This document shows, in pieces, positions 1 through 8,405 of a stretch of DNA of 32,690 bases (within the stretch, counting starts at the first letter, position 1; each line of letters opens with the position of its first letter). The notes beneath the pieces were generated by a model, which saw nothing but the letters and a program-made list of their open reading frames with translations, was not told the origin of the DNA and ran no database searches. The DNA comes from a bacterium (lineage in GTDB: Bacteria > Acidobacteriota > Terriglobia > Terriglobales > Acidobacteriaceae). The translations under genes and the position numbers were made by a program. Location: positions 1 through 32,690 of the forward strand of contig JAMFSC010000181.1 of NCBI GenBank assembly GCA_026225095.1. Reading direction: 5' to 3'.

Positions 1-7
1 ATCTCGG

Positions 8-1291
8 CTAGGCTTTGGACGCTGCTCCGAAGCCTGGGTTCTGGAGCGAGCAGCAGGCGTCGGTGCGTCCGCAGATGCACTTGGCATCGGCGGCGGCGGT
101 CTGGCTGCGGTTGGCGTAGAGCTTCTGGGCGGCGACGAGACCAGCTCCGAAGGGGATGTTGAGCTGCGGAAGGCTCTTGACGACCACCTGTTCGAGCGCG
201 CCGATAAGGGCGATCGTGTCCATGTAATCGAAGAAGCCGAGGTGGGCGATGCGGAAGATCTGACCCTTCATCTCGCCCTGGCCATTGGTGATGATGGCTC
301 CGAAGCGGGACTTGAGCTCCTTGACGAAGAGACCGGAGTCAACGCCCGCGGGGGGCAGAACGGCGGTCGCGGCGGAGGAGGGGGCGTCGGGGGCGAAGAG
401 CGTCATGCCCATCGCGAGAACGGCGGCGCGAGTCATGGCGGAGATGGTCTCGGCGTTTTCGACGAGCATCTTCCGTCCGGCGGCGAGGTCGCCTTCGGGC
501 TTCTCAGTGGTGGCAGCCTGTCCGGCGATGTAGTTGAGCGCGGCACCCAGGGCTGCGATCAGGGCGACGGCGGGGGTGTAGGCGGATTCGCCGAGGCGGG
601 CGTTCTTGCGCTCTTTCCTCAGGTCGAAGTAGTAGCGGGGGTTATAGCTGGCCTCCATCCGGTCCCAGGCCTTGTCCGAGACGGCGAGGTAGGAGAGACC
701 GGGGGGGATCATGACAGACTTCTGCGAGCCGCCGATGAGGACATCGACGCCCCAGCCGTCCATGTCGAGGTGGCTGGTGCCGAGGCCGGTGATGGCGTCG
801 ACGACGAGCAGGGCCTCGGAGTTGGTGTCTTTAATCAGCTTAGCGACAGCGGGCGTGCAGTGCCGAACGCCGGTCGAGGTCTCGGTCGCCTGCATGAAGA
901 CAACCCGGGTCTCGAGCTTGAGCGCTGCCTTGACCTCGTCGATCGAGAAGGTCTGGCCGTAGGGCGCGCTGACGACGTCGACCGCGCAGCCGAAGGCCTT
1001 CGCGAGGGCTGACCAGCGTTCGCCGAACTTTCCGGCGGTCAGGACCAGCACGCGGTCGCCGGGCGAGGTAAGGTTCGAGACGGCGGCTTCCATGGCCCCG
1101 GTTCCGGAGCTCGAGAGGATGATGACGTCGTTCTTTGTTCCGACGAACTCCTTGAGCTGGGCGAGGACGCGGGTGTAGAGGGCGCGGAACTCGGCCGTCC
1201 GGTGGTGGATATCGGCGGCGGCCATGGCGAATTGAGCGGCGGGAAGAAGGGGCGTCGGCCCTGGCGTGAAGAGACGTGTCTTACGGATCAT
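8..1291 (-). CDS. Class V PLP aminotransferase (alanine-glyoxylate / serine-pyruvate aminotransferase family)
   Basis: 427 residues. It begins with the family's hallmark FTPGPTPLLP (about residues 8-17), followed by SSSGTGAMEAAV (60-71) in the phosphate-binding region, VVDAITGLG with the pyridine-nitrogen aspartate D165, and GGSQKSVMIPPG with the PLP Schiff-base lysine K191. Members transfer the amino group of alanine, serine or phosphoserine-like donors to glyoxylate or pyruvate in the cytoplasm; the substrate cannot be read from sequence. The core ends near residue 385, where family proteins usually stop. The last 24 residues add a cysteine cluster (C405, C407, C413, C414; CICG...ACC) that could bind metal or form disulfides. 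The gene is divergent from the YqeY-like gene with about 93 bp between starts. The ATG at 1291 fits the family's N-terminus, although no clear Shine-Dalgarno sequence precedes it. Confidence 0.9.
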   Translation of the reverse strand: MIRKTRLFTPGPTPLLPAAQFAMAAADIHHRTAEFRALYTRVLAQLKEFVGTKNDVIILSSSGTGAMEAAVSNLTSPGDRVLVLTAGKFGERWSALAKAFGCAVDVVSAPYGQTFSIDEVKAALKLETRVVFMQATETSTGVRHCTPAVAKLIKDTNSEALLVVDAITGLGTSHLDMDGWGVDVLIGGSQKSVMIPPGLSYLAVSDKAWDRMEASYNPRYYFDLRKERKNARLGESAYTPAVALIAALGAALNYIAGQAATTEKPEGDLAAGRKMLVENAETISAMTRAAVLAMGMTLFAPDAPSSAATAVLPPAGVDSGLFVKELKSRFGAIITNGQGEMKGQIFRIAHLGFFDYMDTIALIGALEQVVVKSLPQLNIPFGAGLVAAQKLYANRSQTAAADAKCICGRTDACCSLQNPGFGAASKA

Positions 1292-1384
1292 ATGCGTCTT
1301 ATTGTAGCGGGAGGGATGGGTTTGGGTGGCCGCGGGGACGGGAGATCGTCGGGGTTCCTATAATGGTTGGCTGAGGATGATGCG

Positions 1385-1861
1385 ATGAGCGAGACGAGTA
1401 TCGGGACCAGGATCCAGGCGGACATTATTACGGCGATGAAGGCGAAGGACGAACACCGGCTGACGACGCTGCGGATGGTAAAGTCGGCGTTGAAGAACAA
1501 GGAGATCGACAAGCGCGAGCCGCTGACGGATGCCGAGGAGACGCAGATTCTTTCGACCCTGCTGAAGCAGCGGAGGGAGTCGGTGGAGTCGTTTACCAAG
1601 GGCGACCGGCCGGAGCTGGCGGCGAAGGAGACCGCCGAGATCGCGATGATCGAGATCTACATTCCGCAGGCGGCGAGCGAGGACGAGGTGAGGGCGATCA
1701 TTCACGGAGCGATCGCGCACCTGGCCGAGGGCGGAACAAAGCCCGGGCCGAAGGACATCGGTCCGGCGATGCGGGTGATCCAGCAGAGGATCCTGGCCAG
1801 CGGCCTGCGGGCTGATGGGAAGATGGTGAGCGAGATGGTGAAGGCGGAGCTCTCGAAATAA
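1385..1861 (+). CDS. GatB/YqeY domain protein
   Basis: 158 residues, the usual length for free-standing YqeY proteins, which resemble the C-terminal tRNA-binding tail of GatB. Recognisable parts are the N-terminal helix with MKAKDEHRLTTLRMVKSALK, then LTDAEETQILSTLLKQRRES, and the C-terminal IGPAMRVIQQRI and GLRADGKMVSEMVKAEL. A cytoplasmic tRNA-related role is usually proposed but is not well established. An in-frame TTG lies at 1367, but ATG 1385 is preferred because GAGG precedes it by 8 nt and the family starts there. The TAA stop overlaps the next ATG by one base (TAATG at 1859-1863), so translational coupling to the oxidoreductase is likely, although the functions are unrelated. Confidence 0.9.
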   Translation: MSETSIGTRIQADIITAMKAKDEHRLTTLRMVKSALKNKEIDKREPLTDAEETQILSTLLKQRRESVESFTKGDRPELAAKETAEIAMIEIYIPQAASEDEVRAIIHGAIAHLAEGGTKPGPKDIGPAMRVIQQRILASGLRADGKMVSEMVKAELSK

Positions 1862-2931
1862 TGGCGGCTACGGGGCAGACGATTCGGGTTGGGCTGATCG
1901 GCTACGGGTTCGCGGGGCGAAGCTTTCACGCTCCGCTGATCCGGTCGGTCGAGGGGCTGGAGCTGACGGTGATCGGGTCGAGCCGGGTGGAGGCGATCCG
2001 GTCCGAGGTTCCGGGGGTGACGATCTGCGATCCCGCCGGCGTCCCGACGCACCCGGATGTGGACCTGGTGGTGGTGGCGAGCCCGAACGACAGCCATCTG
2101 CCGCTGGCGCTGGCGGCGATGGCGGCGGGCAAGGACGTGGTCATCGACAAGCCGTTCACGGTGACGCTGGAGGAGGCCCGGACCCTGAAGGCGGCGGCGA
2201 AGCAGCACGGGCGGCTTCTCTCGGTCTTTCATAACCGGAGGTGGGAGAGCGAGACGCTGGGAGCGAAGTCGGCGATGCGGTCCGGCGCGCTGGGGCGGAT
2301 CGTTCACTATGAATGTCATATGGATCGGTATCGCCCGGCGGTGAGGGATCGCTGGCGTGAGAATCCGGGGCCGGGGGCCGGTCTATGGTTCGACCTGGGG
2401 CCGCACCTGATCGATCTGTCGGTGCACCTCTTTGGGCTGCCGCAGACGGTCGGCGCGAGTTTTGGGATTCTGCGCGATGGCGGAAAGACGGATGACTGGG
2501 CGCATGTGACGCTGTTCTACGACCGGCTCCGGGTGATCCTGAATGCGACCCTGCTGGCTGCGGGGGGTGGGCCGCGGACGGTGCTGCATGGGACCAGGGG
2601 AAGCTGGATGAAGTATGGGATGGATGTGCAGGAGAAGCAGTTGATGGCGGGAATGATGCCGGGGAATCCGGAGTTCGGGGTGGATCCGGATGGAGGCTTC
2701 TTTATCGACGGCGGGACCGGCGTCAGGACCGAGGGCAAGCCGCAGCGGGGGCAGCAGCAGCAGTACTACGCGGGCATTCGGGATGCGATCTGGAACGGCT
2801 CGTCTCCGGAGATTGGGACGCGCGATGCGGTCGCGGTGATGGCGATTCTGGAGACGACGTTCGCGGCGGGGGCGACCGGGCAGGTACTGCCGCTGCCGTT
2901 GACGGCGCAGGAGCTGGCGGAGTGGGAGTGA
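1861..2931 (+). CDS. Gfo/Idh/MocA family NAD(P)-dependent oxidoreductase
   Basis: 356 residues. The N-terminal Rossmann fold carries the dinucleotide-binding loop GLIGYGFAGRSFHAP (11-25). The catalytic lysine motif is DKPFTVTLEEA (K97, the family's EKP position). The C-terminal alpha/beta domain includes LWFDLGPHLIDLSVHLFG, with the conserved D and H of the active site. Family members oxidise or reduce a sugar, inositol or related polyol, often next to glycoside-use genes. The HxP start (GRSFHAPLI) is typical of the subgroup that includes YdgJ/scyllo-inositol dehydrogenase-like enzymes, but the substrate is not determined. The start overlaps the YqeY-like stop by one base and that gene is on the same strand, so the two are probably co-transcribed. 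Confidence 0.92.
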   Translation: MAATGQTIRVGLIGYGFAGRSFHAPLIRSVEGLELTVIGSSRVEAIRSEVPGVTICDPAGVPTHPDVDLVVVASPNDSHLPLALAAMAAGKDVVIDKPFTVTLEEARTLKAAAKQHGRLLSVFHNRRWESETLGAKSAMRSGALGRIVHYECHMDRYRPAVRDRWRENPGPGAGLWFDLGPHLIDLSVHLFGLPQTVGASFGILRDGGKTDDWAHVTLFYDRLRVILNATLLAAGGGPRTVLHGTRGSWMKYGMDVQEKQLMAGMMPGNPEFGVDPDGGFFIDGGTGVRTEGKPQRGQQQQYYAGIRDAIWNGSSPEIGTRDAVAVMAILETTFAAGATGQVLPLPLTAQELAEWE

Positions 2932-2953
2932 TGGGCCTTTAAGCTGAGCGACA

Positions 2954-3008
2954 TCGCGGGTCGGTTGAATTCGGGTTCTGACCACCTTCGGTGACGTTAC
3001 TCCCGCGA
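2954..3008 (+). other. Possible structured leader or 3' hairpin before the secreted-protein gene
   Basis: TCGCGGG (2954-2960) pairs perfectly with CCCGCGA (3002-3008). A smaller CACC-TTCG-GTG hairpin lies inside at about 2983-2993. The structure sits in the 149-bp gap between the oxidoreductase stop and the next start. It has no T-tract, so it is not a standard intrinsic terminator. It matches no riboswitch class I recognise and may be chance in GC-rich DNA. Confidence 0.25.
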
Positions 3009-3080
3009 CGCTGATTTATCGGCAGGGGTGCTTCAAAGGTTGAGCTTCACCGATGAAAAGGGCAGGAGTGATCCCCCCTG

Positions 3081-3902
3081 ATGCGTCAGCGTGTCTTCGC
3101 CGTTCTTTGGATAAGCCTTTCCATGTTGTTTACTCTTGAGGCCTCTTCCCAGGCGGCTGAGAGCCTTCCGATCGCGACGGAACGACCGTCGGTGGGTACA
3201 GCGCCCGACGTAGTGCCGAGCGATAGCCTGCAAATGGAGAGCGGGGCGAATGTCAGCTACTCGAAGACGGACTATGTTGCTGACCTTCCCGAGGTGTTGA
3301 CGAGGCTGGGGATCGGCCACAAGATGGAGTTGCGGCTCACCTCGAGCAATGCGGTATACCAGATGGCTGCCGACCCGGGGACGAAGCATCTGCAGTTCCA
3401 GGATATGGGGTTCGGGATGAAGGTCGGTCTCACGGGGCCGAATCACCGAATGGCGCAATCGGTAGTGTTGAACCTGAGCTGTCCGACGGGTGGTCCGTCC
3501 CAGAGTTCGGACACCTACGATCCGATGGCAATCCTCATCTGGCAACAGACGCTTCCGAAGGGCTATATCCTCACGGAAAATGTAGAGCTGTTGCGTACGA
3601 CCGTGGATGGTGCCCGGCGAACGAACTGGCTCCCAAATGTGGCCGTCGGGCGGGCGATCTCGAAGCGATATCAGTGGTATGCGGAGTATGCGCCGACCTT
3701 CGCAAAAGACGCGAGTACGCTCCACGTTGTGGACGGAGGTCTGCTGTTCAGCCCGTTCCGCACAGCGCAGATTGATGTAAGAGTTGGGTATCAGAACGAT
3801 GAGGCGGGCCGGCATAACCTGATCTCGCTGGGATACTCTCACAGGCTGGATGGTCTTCATCTCGGCAACCTCTTCGGTCGCGGATCGGCGTCAGTCGAAT
3901 AG
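3081..3902 (+). CDS. Predicted exported protein, possible outer-membrane MetA-pathway-type (transporter-like) beta-barrel
   Basis: 273 residues. The N-terminus has a basic residue pair and the hydrophobic run VFAVLWISLSMLFTLEASSQAAES, a signal peptide with likely cleavage after SQA. After PIATERPSVGTAPDVVPSDSLQMESGANVSYSK, the protein has alternating short amphipathic strands and ends near LISLGYSHRL. This arrangement resembles the MetA-pathway phenol-degradation/transporter family of outer-membrane barrels: a TDRPD-like start, a predicted-source MESG segment and a C-terminal LG(Y/F)S strand. I recognise the family only by pattern. AGGAG lies 15 nt upstream of ATG 3081, wider than ideal; an in-frame ATG about 14 codons later would shorten the signal peptide. 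No neighbour suggests a substrate. Confidence 0.6.
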   Translation: MRQRVFAVLWISLSMLFTLEASSQAAESLPIATERPSVGTAPDVVPSDSLQMESGANVSYSKTDYVADLPEVLTRLGIGHKMELRLTSSNAVYQMAADPGTKHLQFQDMGFGMKVGLTGPNHRMAQSVVLNLSCPTGGPSQSSDTYDPMAILIWQQTLPKGYILTENVELLRTTVDGARRTNWLPNVAVGRAISKRYQWYAEYAPTFAKDASTLHVVDGGLLFSPFRTAQIDVRVGYQNDEAGRHNLISLGYSHRLDGLHLGNLFGRGSASVE

Positions 3903-4029
3903 CTTCCGATCCCATATCCGAGGGCAGACGCGCGAAGGCCTGCGCGGTGTCGCGGCGTCACCCGAGGGGCAAGTCGGGTCAGTTTCAGCCTGCGGCCTAA
4001 GATCGGATCGGTCCGACGGACGAATCGCC

Positions 4030-4194
4030 AGAGCAGATTGCCTGTTGGTATTGCCTATTGGTATTGACTGTTGGTATCGACTGTTGGTATCGAGTTGGGT
4101 GCCCCACCTTCGCGACACGTCTCATCGTCGCTAAGGTGGGCCGGAGCGCCACGGCATCCAACGTACAACCCTACACCTTCAGCGAATCTGTTCT
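4030..4194. repeat. Element A, copy 1: palindromic repeat with terminal inverted repeats and an internal 13-bp tandem array
   Basis: The ends are inverted: AGAGCAGATT at 4030-4039 and AATCTGTTCT at 4185-4194 (9 of 10 pair). Inside lies a hairpin, CCCACCTTCGCGAC (4103-4116) against GTCGCTAAGGTGGG (4127-4140), a 14-bp stem with one mismatch and a 10-nt loop ACGTCTCATC. Four tandem 13-bp units (TTGCCTGTTGGTA and variants) occupy 4038-4089; copy 2 has only one. The element lies between the convergent exported-protein and PEP-CTERM genes. The size and termini resemble a MITE or REP-like non-autonomous element; no transposase is present in the window. In the rest of this 410-bp gap (3903-4029) I see nothing definable. 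Confidence 0.85.
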
Positions 4195-4214
4195 AATAGA
4201 GGTTAGCCCTTAAA

Positions 4215-4276
4215 CAACCAAAAGCCGCGGAGGCCATCCCCTGAATTGCTCGGAATGGGGTCTGGCCTCCCCGGCT
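4215..4276 (-). terminator. Intrinsic terminator for the PEP-CTERM gene
   Basis: Read on the minus strand, AGCCGGGGAGGCC (4276-4264) pairs with GGCCTCCGCGGCT (4235-4223), 12 of 13 bases. CCCC/GGGG in the loop can extend the pairing. The stem is followed by TTTTGGTTGTTT. It lies about 36 bp past the stop of the PEP-CTERM gene. A second short perfect hairpin (TTCCTG-CGA-CAGGAA, 4278-4292) lies just before it. Confidence 0.8.
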
Positions 4277-4312
4277 CTTCCTGCGACAGGAACCGGCTGC
4301 GATGCGATTCTG

Positions 4313-4918
4313 CTACGCGGCCCGTGCTGCCTTGAAGCGCCGGTAACAGCCTCCTGCTCCGCCGATGAGGCCAGTGGCCAGCAGGGCGAAGGAGCTGGGT
4401 TCGGGGGTTACGGCGGTGGCCACGATCTGGGCTCCGGGGTCGGCGAAGGGTGCGGCGATGTAGACGAAGGAGGTCAGGATGGGATCTCCGGCGCCGGTGC
4501 CGGAGGGAACGTTGCCGAGGAGTTGCGTGGGTGTCTCGGTGCTTTCGAAGTTGAAGCCGGAGAGGGACTGGCCGGGCTGGAGCAGGCTGGTCGTGGTCAC
4601 CCAACGGATGCTGGACCCTGTGTTGGTCGCATTGTTGAAGATGTTATCGGTCCAGCCGGCGGGCAGGGTTACGTGGGTGGGAGTCGGTGAGAGGAAGTCT
4701 CCGCCCGGCACCCAGGCGAACCAGAAGGTTCCGATGGTCGTGGTGCCGGTGTTGTTGAGGGTGAGGCTGTAGTCGTAGACGCCGGCGGTGGTGGGATCCG
4801 GTACGTCCGTGTACGTGGCGGTGGCGGATAGTCCGGCGGCGAAGGACGGCACGGTCAGCAGGACGGTGATGCCTGCTAGGCGGAGGGCGTTTCTGCAGAT
4901 GGAGGCGAGTGAGAGCAT
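4313..4918 (-). CDS. PEP-CTERM sorting-signal protein 1
   Basis: About 201 residues from the preferred internal Met. The signal peptide is MLSLASICRNALRLAGITVL followed by LTVPSFAAG. A serine/threonine-rich beta-sandwich-like body follows, with YDYSLTLNNTGTTTIGTFWF and later repeats of hydrophobic strands. The C-terminus is a textbook PEP-CTERM tag: VTPEPSSFALL, a short hydrophobic helix ALLATGLIGGAGG, then a basic tail YRRFKAARAA. Such tags are cut by exosortase/archaeosortase-type enzymes, placing proteins at the outer surface, usually with exopolysaccharide; no exosortase gene lies in this window. An earlier in-frame ATG at 4975 adds 19 polar residues ahead of the signal peptide and is less likely, also because AAGGAG stands just before the internal Met. 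The body has no domain I recognise. Confidence 0.85.
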   Translation of the reverse strand: MLSLASICRNALRLAGITVLLTVPSFAAGLSATATYTDVPDPTTAGVYDYSLTLNNTGTTTIGTFWFAWVPGGDFLSPTPTHVTLPAGWTDNIFNNATNTGSSIRWVTTTSLLQPGQSLSGFNFESTETPTQLLGNVPSGTGAGDPILTSFVYIAAPFADPGAQIVATAVTPEPSSFALLATGLIGGAGGCYRRFKAARAA

Positions 4919-5111
4919 GGGCTTCTCCTTGGAGTTGGTTGAGCGGAGTTGGTTGAGCGAATCAGGTGGCGCCATCCCACCCTACGGGCTCGCGTTCCCG
5001 CGATTGTCTGCAAGATGTCATCGCTTTATCTCAACTTGCGCGGAGATTCGACGGCAGGGAGGAGTCTGCGGCGTGGCGATGCTGGTCGTTCCGTCCTGGT
5101 GGTGGATGGGG

Positions 5112-6455
5112 TCAGGCGAAGATGTTCTGGTTCAGGAAGGCGTTGCGGAACTTCCCCTGCGGATCGTAGTGGGTGGCGAGGGCCTTCCAGTCGGCCATCT
5201 TCCTGTAGTGCGAGCGGAGAACGGCGGGGGACATGGTGAAGAGCTTCGCCCAGTGGGGGCGGGCTTCGAAGGGCGCGAGCTTCGCTTCGATCTGCGGCAG
5301 GAGCTTCTGGACGGCGGCCCACTCTGGCTTCCAGGTAAAGTGGATGGCCATCGAGGAGCGCTGGTAGGCGGGGCTGATCCAGAGGTCGTCGGCGGCGATG
5401 GTGCGGAGCTCGGTGATGAAGAGGTGCGGGGTAACCTGGTCGCGGAGCTGCTCGACGGCGAGGATGGCTTCGTAGGCGCGGTCGAGGGAGACGAAGAACT
5501 CACTCTGGAGCTCGGCTCCGCTGCTTGGGGTGAAGTTCATGCGGAAGTGCGGGAGTCGCTCGTACCAGGGGCCGGGGACGCCCATCTGTTCGGTGCAGTT
5601 TTCGGCGGAGTGGCCGGCGAGCGGGTGTAGGTTGCGGGTGGCGAGGGTGGCTCCGTGGAAGGTGGGCTCGGGGTGCCGTGGGGTCTTGGCGTCGACGCGG
5701 CGCTTGATCCAGACCTGGGTGGCGCGATGCTTCTGCCAGTCGGTGAAGAGGCTGACGCTGTAGCCGCTCGCGAAGATTCCGGCGAGATTGTGTTCGAGCT
5801 CTTCGAAGGGGAGGTTTTCGTAGACGACCTGGGTCATCTGGAAGGTGGGCTGGACCTCGAGGGTGATGCGGGTGATGATGCCGAGGGCTCCGAGGCCGAT
5901 GACGACGCCGGGGAACTGGTCGCCGAGCCTTTCGCGCGAGAGGGTGACGACGTCGCCGGCGGCGGTGACCATCTCGATGGAGCGGACGGCGGTTGATAGA
6001 TTGCCGTTGCGGCTGCCGGAGCCGTGAGTCGCGGTGGCGCAGGCTCCGACGACCGAGATGTGGGGGAGCGAGGCGAGGTTGTGCACGGCGAATCCACGGC
6101 TGTCGATATACGGGGCGAGCTGGCCGTAGGTGACTCCGGCGCCGACCGTGACGGTCTTGGCGGAGGCGTTGAGCTCGATCTGGTCGAAGTGCTTGAGCGA
6201 GACCTGATCCTCGGTGCTGTCGGCGATGGAGTTGAAGGAGTGGCGGGCGCCGAGAGCCTTCAGATGCGTGTGGGCGTGGATGGTGTGGCGGATCTCTTCG
6301 ACGGTGGTTGGGAGGTCGAGGTGATCGGTGCTGTAGGTGAGGTTCCCGGCCCAGTTCGTGCGGTTGCCTGCGGCTGTCTGGGCTGGCGTCAGCTTCGGCA
6401 GCAGTGCGCCTGCGACGATCGCTCCGGTGCCTTTGAGGAATTCGCGCTTATCCAT
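5112..6455 (-). CDS. FAD-linked alditol oxidase / D-arabinono-lactone oxidase family protein, exported
   Basis: 447 residues. A Tat-like leader MDKREFLKGTGAIVAGALLP (K-R in place of R-R, with the usual xFLK) starts the protein. An FAD-binding PCMH domain follows, with LKALGARHSFNSIAD, in which H72 matches the histidine that carries covalent FAD in alditol oxidases. VTYGQLAPYIDSRGFAVHNL and VVGACATATHGSG are further FAD contacts. The C-terminus (HWAKLF, then LATHYDPQGKFRNAFLNQNIF) is typical of D-arabinono-1,4-lactone oxidase and xylitol/sorbitol oxidases. Members oxidise a polyol or aldonolactone with O2. Strong similarity to alditol oxidase in the histidine region favours a polyol, but the substrate is inferred. 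The frame is open upstream to 6764; ATG 6455 (or 6485) is chosen because the leader begins there. The gene is divergent from the GH39 gene with 193 bp between starts. Confidence 0.88.
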   Translation of the reverse strand: MDKREFLKGTGAIVAGALLPKLTPAQTAAGNRTNWAGNLTYSTDHLDLPTTVEEIRHTIHAHTHLKALGARHSFNSIADSTEDQVSLKHFDQIELNASAKTVTVGAGVTYGQLAPYIDSRGFAVHNLASLPHISVVGACATATHGSGSRNGNLSTAVRSIEMVTAAGDVVTLSRERLGDQFPGVVIGLGALGIITRITLEVQPTFQMTQVVYENLPFEELEHNLAGIFASGYSVSLFTDWQKHRATQVWIKRRVDAKTPRHPEPTFHGATLATRNLHPLAGHSAENCTEQMGVPGPWYERLPHFRMNFTPSSGAELQSEFFVSLDRAYEAILAVEQLRDQVTPHLFITELRTIAADDLWISPAYQRSSMAIHFTWKPEWAAVQKLLPQIEAKLAPFEARPHWAKLFTMSPAVLRSHYRKMADWKALATHYDPQGKFRNAFLNQNIFA

Positions 6456-6648
6456 GTCGTTCGAATCTTTCTCGTCACTGCCCATGCTCGGTTTGACGCG
6501 AGTTTGAGCTGGAACGGTGGGGCCGCTGGCGATCTTCGCCCGCAGGCGTGTGGGCCACGCTATCGGATGGGACATCCGGTCGTCAATGGTGCTTCGAGAA
6601 AGGGGCAGGCCGGGTGTGACATCATCATTCGATAAGAGGGAGCGTGTG

Positions 6649-8364
6649 ATGAGCGTTTTGGGGCGGCGGATGCGGGCGATGCGGATCTTCGGGCTGGGAT
6701 GTTTGCTGCCGATTGTGGCCGCGGGTGGGCTGATGGGACAGGTGCAGGGACCGGTCGCGATCACGGTGGATCTTGCGAAGCCGGTTGGTGCTTACAAGCC
6801 GATCTACAGATGGTTCGGCTATGACGAGGCCAACTATACGACGATGCGCCACGGGACCGAGCTGCTGAAGGAGTTGCACGATCTGAGCCCGGAGCCGGTG
6901 TACATCCGGGCTCATCATCTGCTGACCTCGGGAGACGGAGTGGCGGAGCTGAAGTTCAGTTCGACGAATGTCTACAGCGAGGATGCTGCGGGCAAGCCGG
7001 TGTACGACTTCAGGATCTTCGATGGCATCTTCGACGCGTACGAGGCGGCGGGCGTTCGGCCGATGGTGGAGCTTGGCTTCATGCCCAGGGATCTTGCGGC
7101 GGATCTTCCGAATCGGCATGAGCCGTACCAGGTTCACTATCCAAAGTCGACGGTGTCGGGGAAGTCGAACAATCCTCCAAAGGACTACGCGAAGTGGGGG
7201 GAGCTCGTGCGCGTGGTCACGGCGCACCTCGTGGAGCGGTACGGAAAGGATGAGGTGTCGCGGTGGTACTTCGAGGTGTGGAACGAGCCGGATATCGACT
7301 ACTGGCATGGTGCCCCCGAGGACTACTGGAAGCTCTATGACTACGCGGTAGCTGGCGTGCGTGCGGCGCTGCCGGGTGCGTGGGTGGGCGGCCCGGCTTC
7401 GACCAGTCCGAGGAGTGAGAAGGCCAGGCTGTTTCTGAAAAACTTTCTCGACCATGTGAATACCGGCAAGAGCGCGGCGAACGGCAAGGCGGTGCCGCTG
7501 GACTTCATCTCGTTCCATGCCAAGGGATCGCCGAAGATCGTCGAAGGCAGGGTGACGATGGGGATCCAGACGGAGCTTGAGGACGTGGACAAAGGGTTTG
7601 CGTTGATTGCGCAGTACCCGCGCTTCAAGCGGCTTCCGATCATCCTGAGCGAGGCGGATCCGGAGGGCTGCGCGGCCTGCTCGTCGAAGGTGAATCCGGC
7701 GAATAACTATCGCAATGGGACGCTGTATCCGGCCTATACGGCGGCGGCGTTGAAGAGTCTGTTTGAGTTACAGGATCGTCACCAGGTGAACCTGCTCTCG
7801 ATGCTGAGCTGGTCGTTCGAGTTCGAAGACAAGGACTACTTCGAGGGATTCCGCTCGCTGGCGACCAATGGGATCGACAAGCCGGTGCTGAACATCTTTC
7901 GGATGTATGGGTTGATGGCCGGGAATCGCGTGGCGACGACGAGCACAGGGCAGGTTCCTCTGGATGCGATGGTGGGCGGCGGCGTGCGGCAGGCTGCGGA
8001 TATCGATGCGTTTGCAACGCGCGGGGATCGTGAGGCGGCGGTGATGGTCTGGAACTATCACGACTCCGATGCAGCGGCTGAGGCTACGCCGACTACGATC
8101 ACGGTCGCGGGCGTTTCGGCGGGGGTGCGCCGGGTGTTGCTGGAGCACTACCGGATCGACGAGACGCATAGCAACGCGTACACGGTCTGGAAGGGGATGG
8201 GGTCGCCGCAGCATCCGACGGCGGAGCAGGTTGCGGAGTTGCAGGCGGCGGGGCAGCTTGGGCTGGTGAGCTCTCCGGAGTGGCTCGACGTGAAAGATGG
8301 CCAGGTGGCTGTGTCGACGAGGATGCCGCGCCAGGGGATCTCGCTGCTTCGGCTGAAGTGGTAG
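6649..8364 (+). CDS. GH39-family beta-xylosidase-like glycoside hydrolase, secreted
   Basis: 571 residues. A signal peptide (MRIFGLGCLLPIVAAGGLMG, cleavage near GQVQ) is followed by a (beta/alpha)8 domain: RWFGYDEANYTTMRHG and VYIRAHHLLTSGDG (strands 1-2), then RPMVELGFMP. WYFEVWNEPDIDYWHG holds the acid/base glutamate E213 of the WNEPD motif, and PIILSEADPEG holds the likely nucleophile E335. LSMLSWSFEFED lies near the end of the barrel. A beta-sandwich tail follows. GH39 includes beta-xylosidases and alpha-L-iduronidases; the length fits, but the substrate is inferred. GGGAG precedes ATG 6649 by about 8 nt. The frame is open further upstream (to 6517), but that stretch overlaps the divergent oxidase promoter. 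The next gene starts 41 nt downstream. Confidence 0.9.
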   Translation: MSVLGRRMRAMRIFGLGCLLPIVAAGGLMGQVQGPVAITVDLAKPVGAYKPIYRWFGYDEANYTTMRHGTELLKELHDLSPEPVYIRAHHLLTSGDGVAELKFSSTNVYSEDAAGKPVYDFRIFDGIFDAYEAAGVRPMVELGFMPRDLAADLPNRHEPYQVHYPKSTVSGKSNNPPKDYAKWGELVRVVTAHLVERYGKDEVSRWYFEVWNEPDIDYWHGAPEDYWKLYDYAVAGVRAALPGAWVGGPASTSPRSEKARLFLKNFLDHVNTGKSAANGKAVPLDFISFHAKGSPKIVEGRVTMGIQTELEDVDKGFALIAQYPRFKRLPIILSEADPEGCAACSSKVNPANNYRNGTLYPAYTAAALKSLFELQDRHQVNLLSMLSWSFEFEDKDYFEGFRSLATNGIDKPVLNIFRMYGLMAGNRVATTSTGQVPLDAMVGGGVRQAADIDAFATRGDREAAVMVWNYHDSDAAAEATPTTITVAGVSAGVRRVLLEHYRIDETHSNAYTVWKGMGSPQHPTAEQVAELQAAGQLGLVSSPEWLDVKDGQVAVSTRMPRQGISLLRLKW

Positions 8365-8405
8365 ATTGCCCGTTCCGAGGATGGCCGGAGCGGTATCATC
8401 GGGCT

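Noticed and set aside
4038..4089. Short regularly spaced repeats that might suggest a CRISPR array
   Set aside because: Units are 13 bp, directly abutting with no spacers, and lie inside a transposon-like element; no cas genes.
6456..6764. N-terminal extension of the alditol oxidase frame to 6764
   Set aside because: The extra 103 residues have no similarity to the family and overlap the divergent GH39 start; the Tat-like leader begins at 6455.
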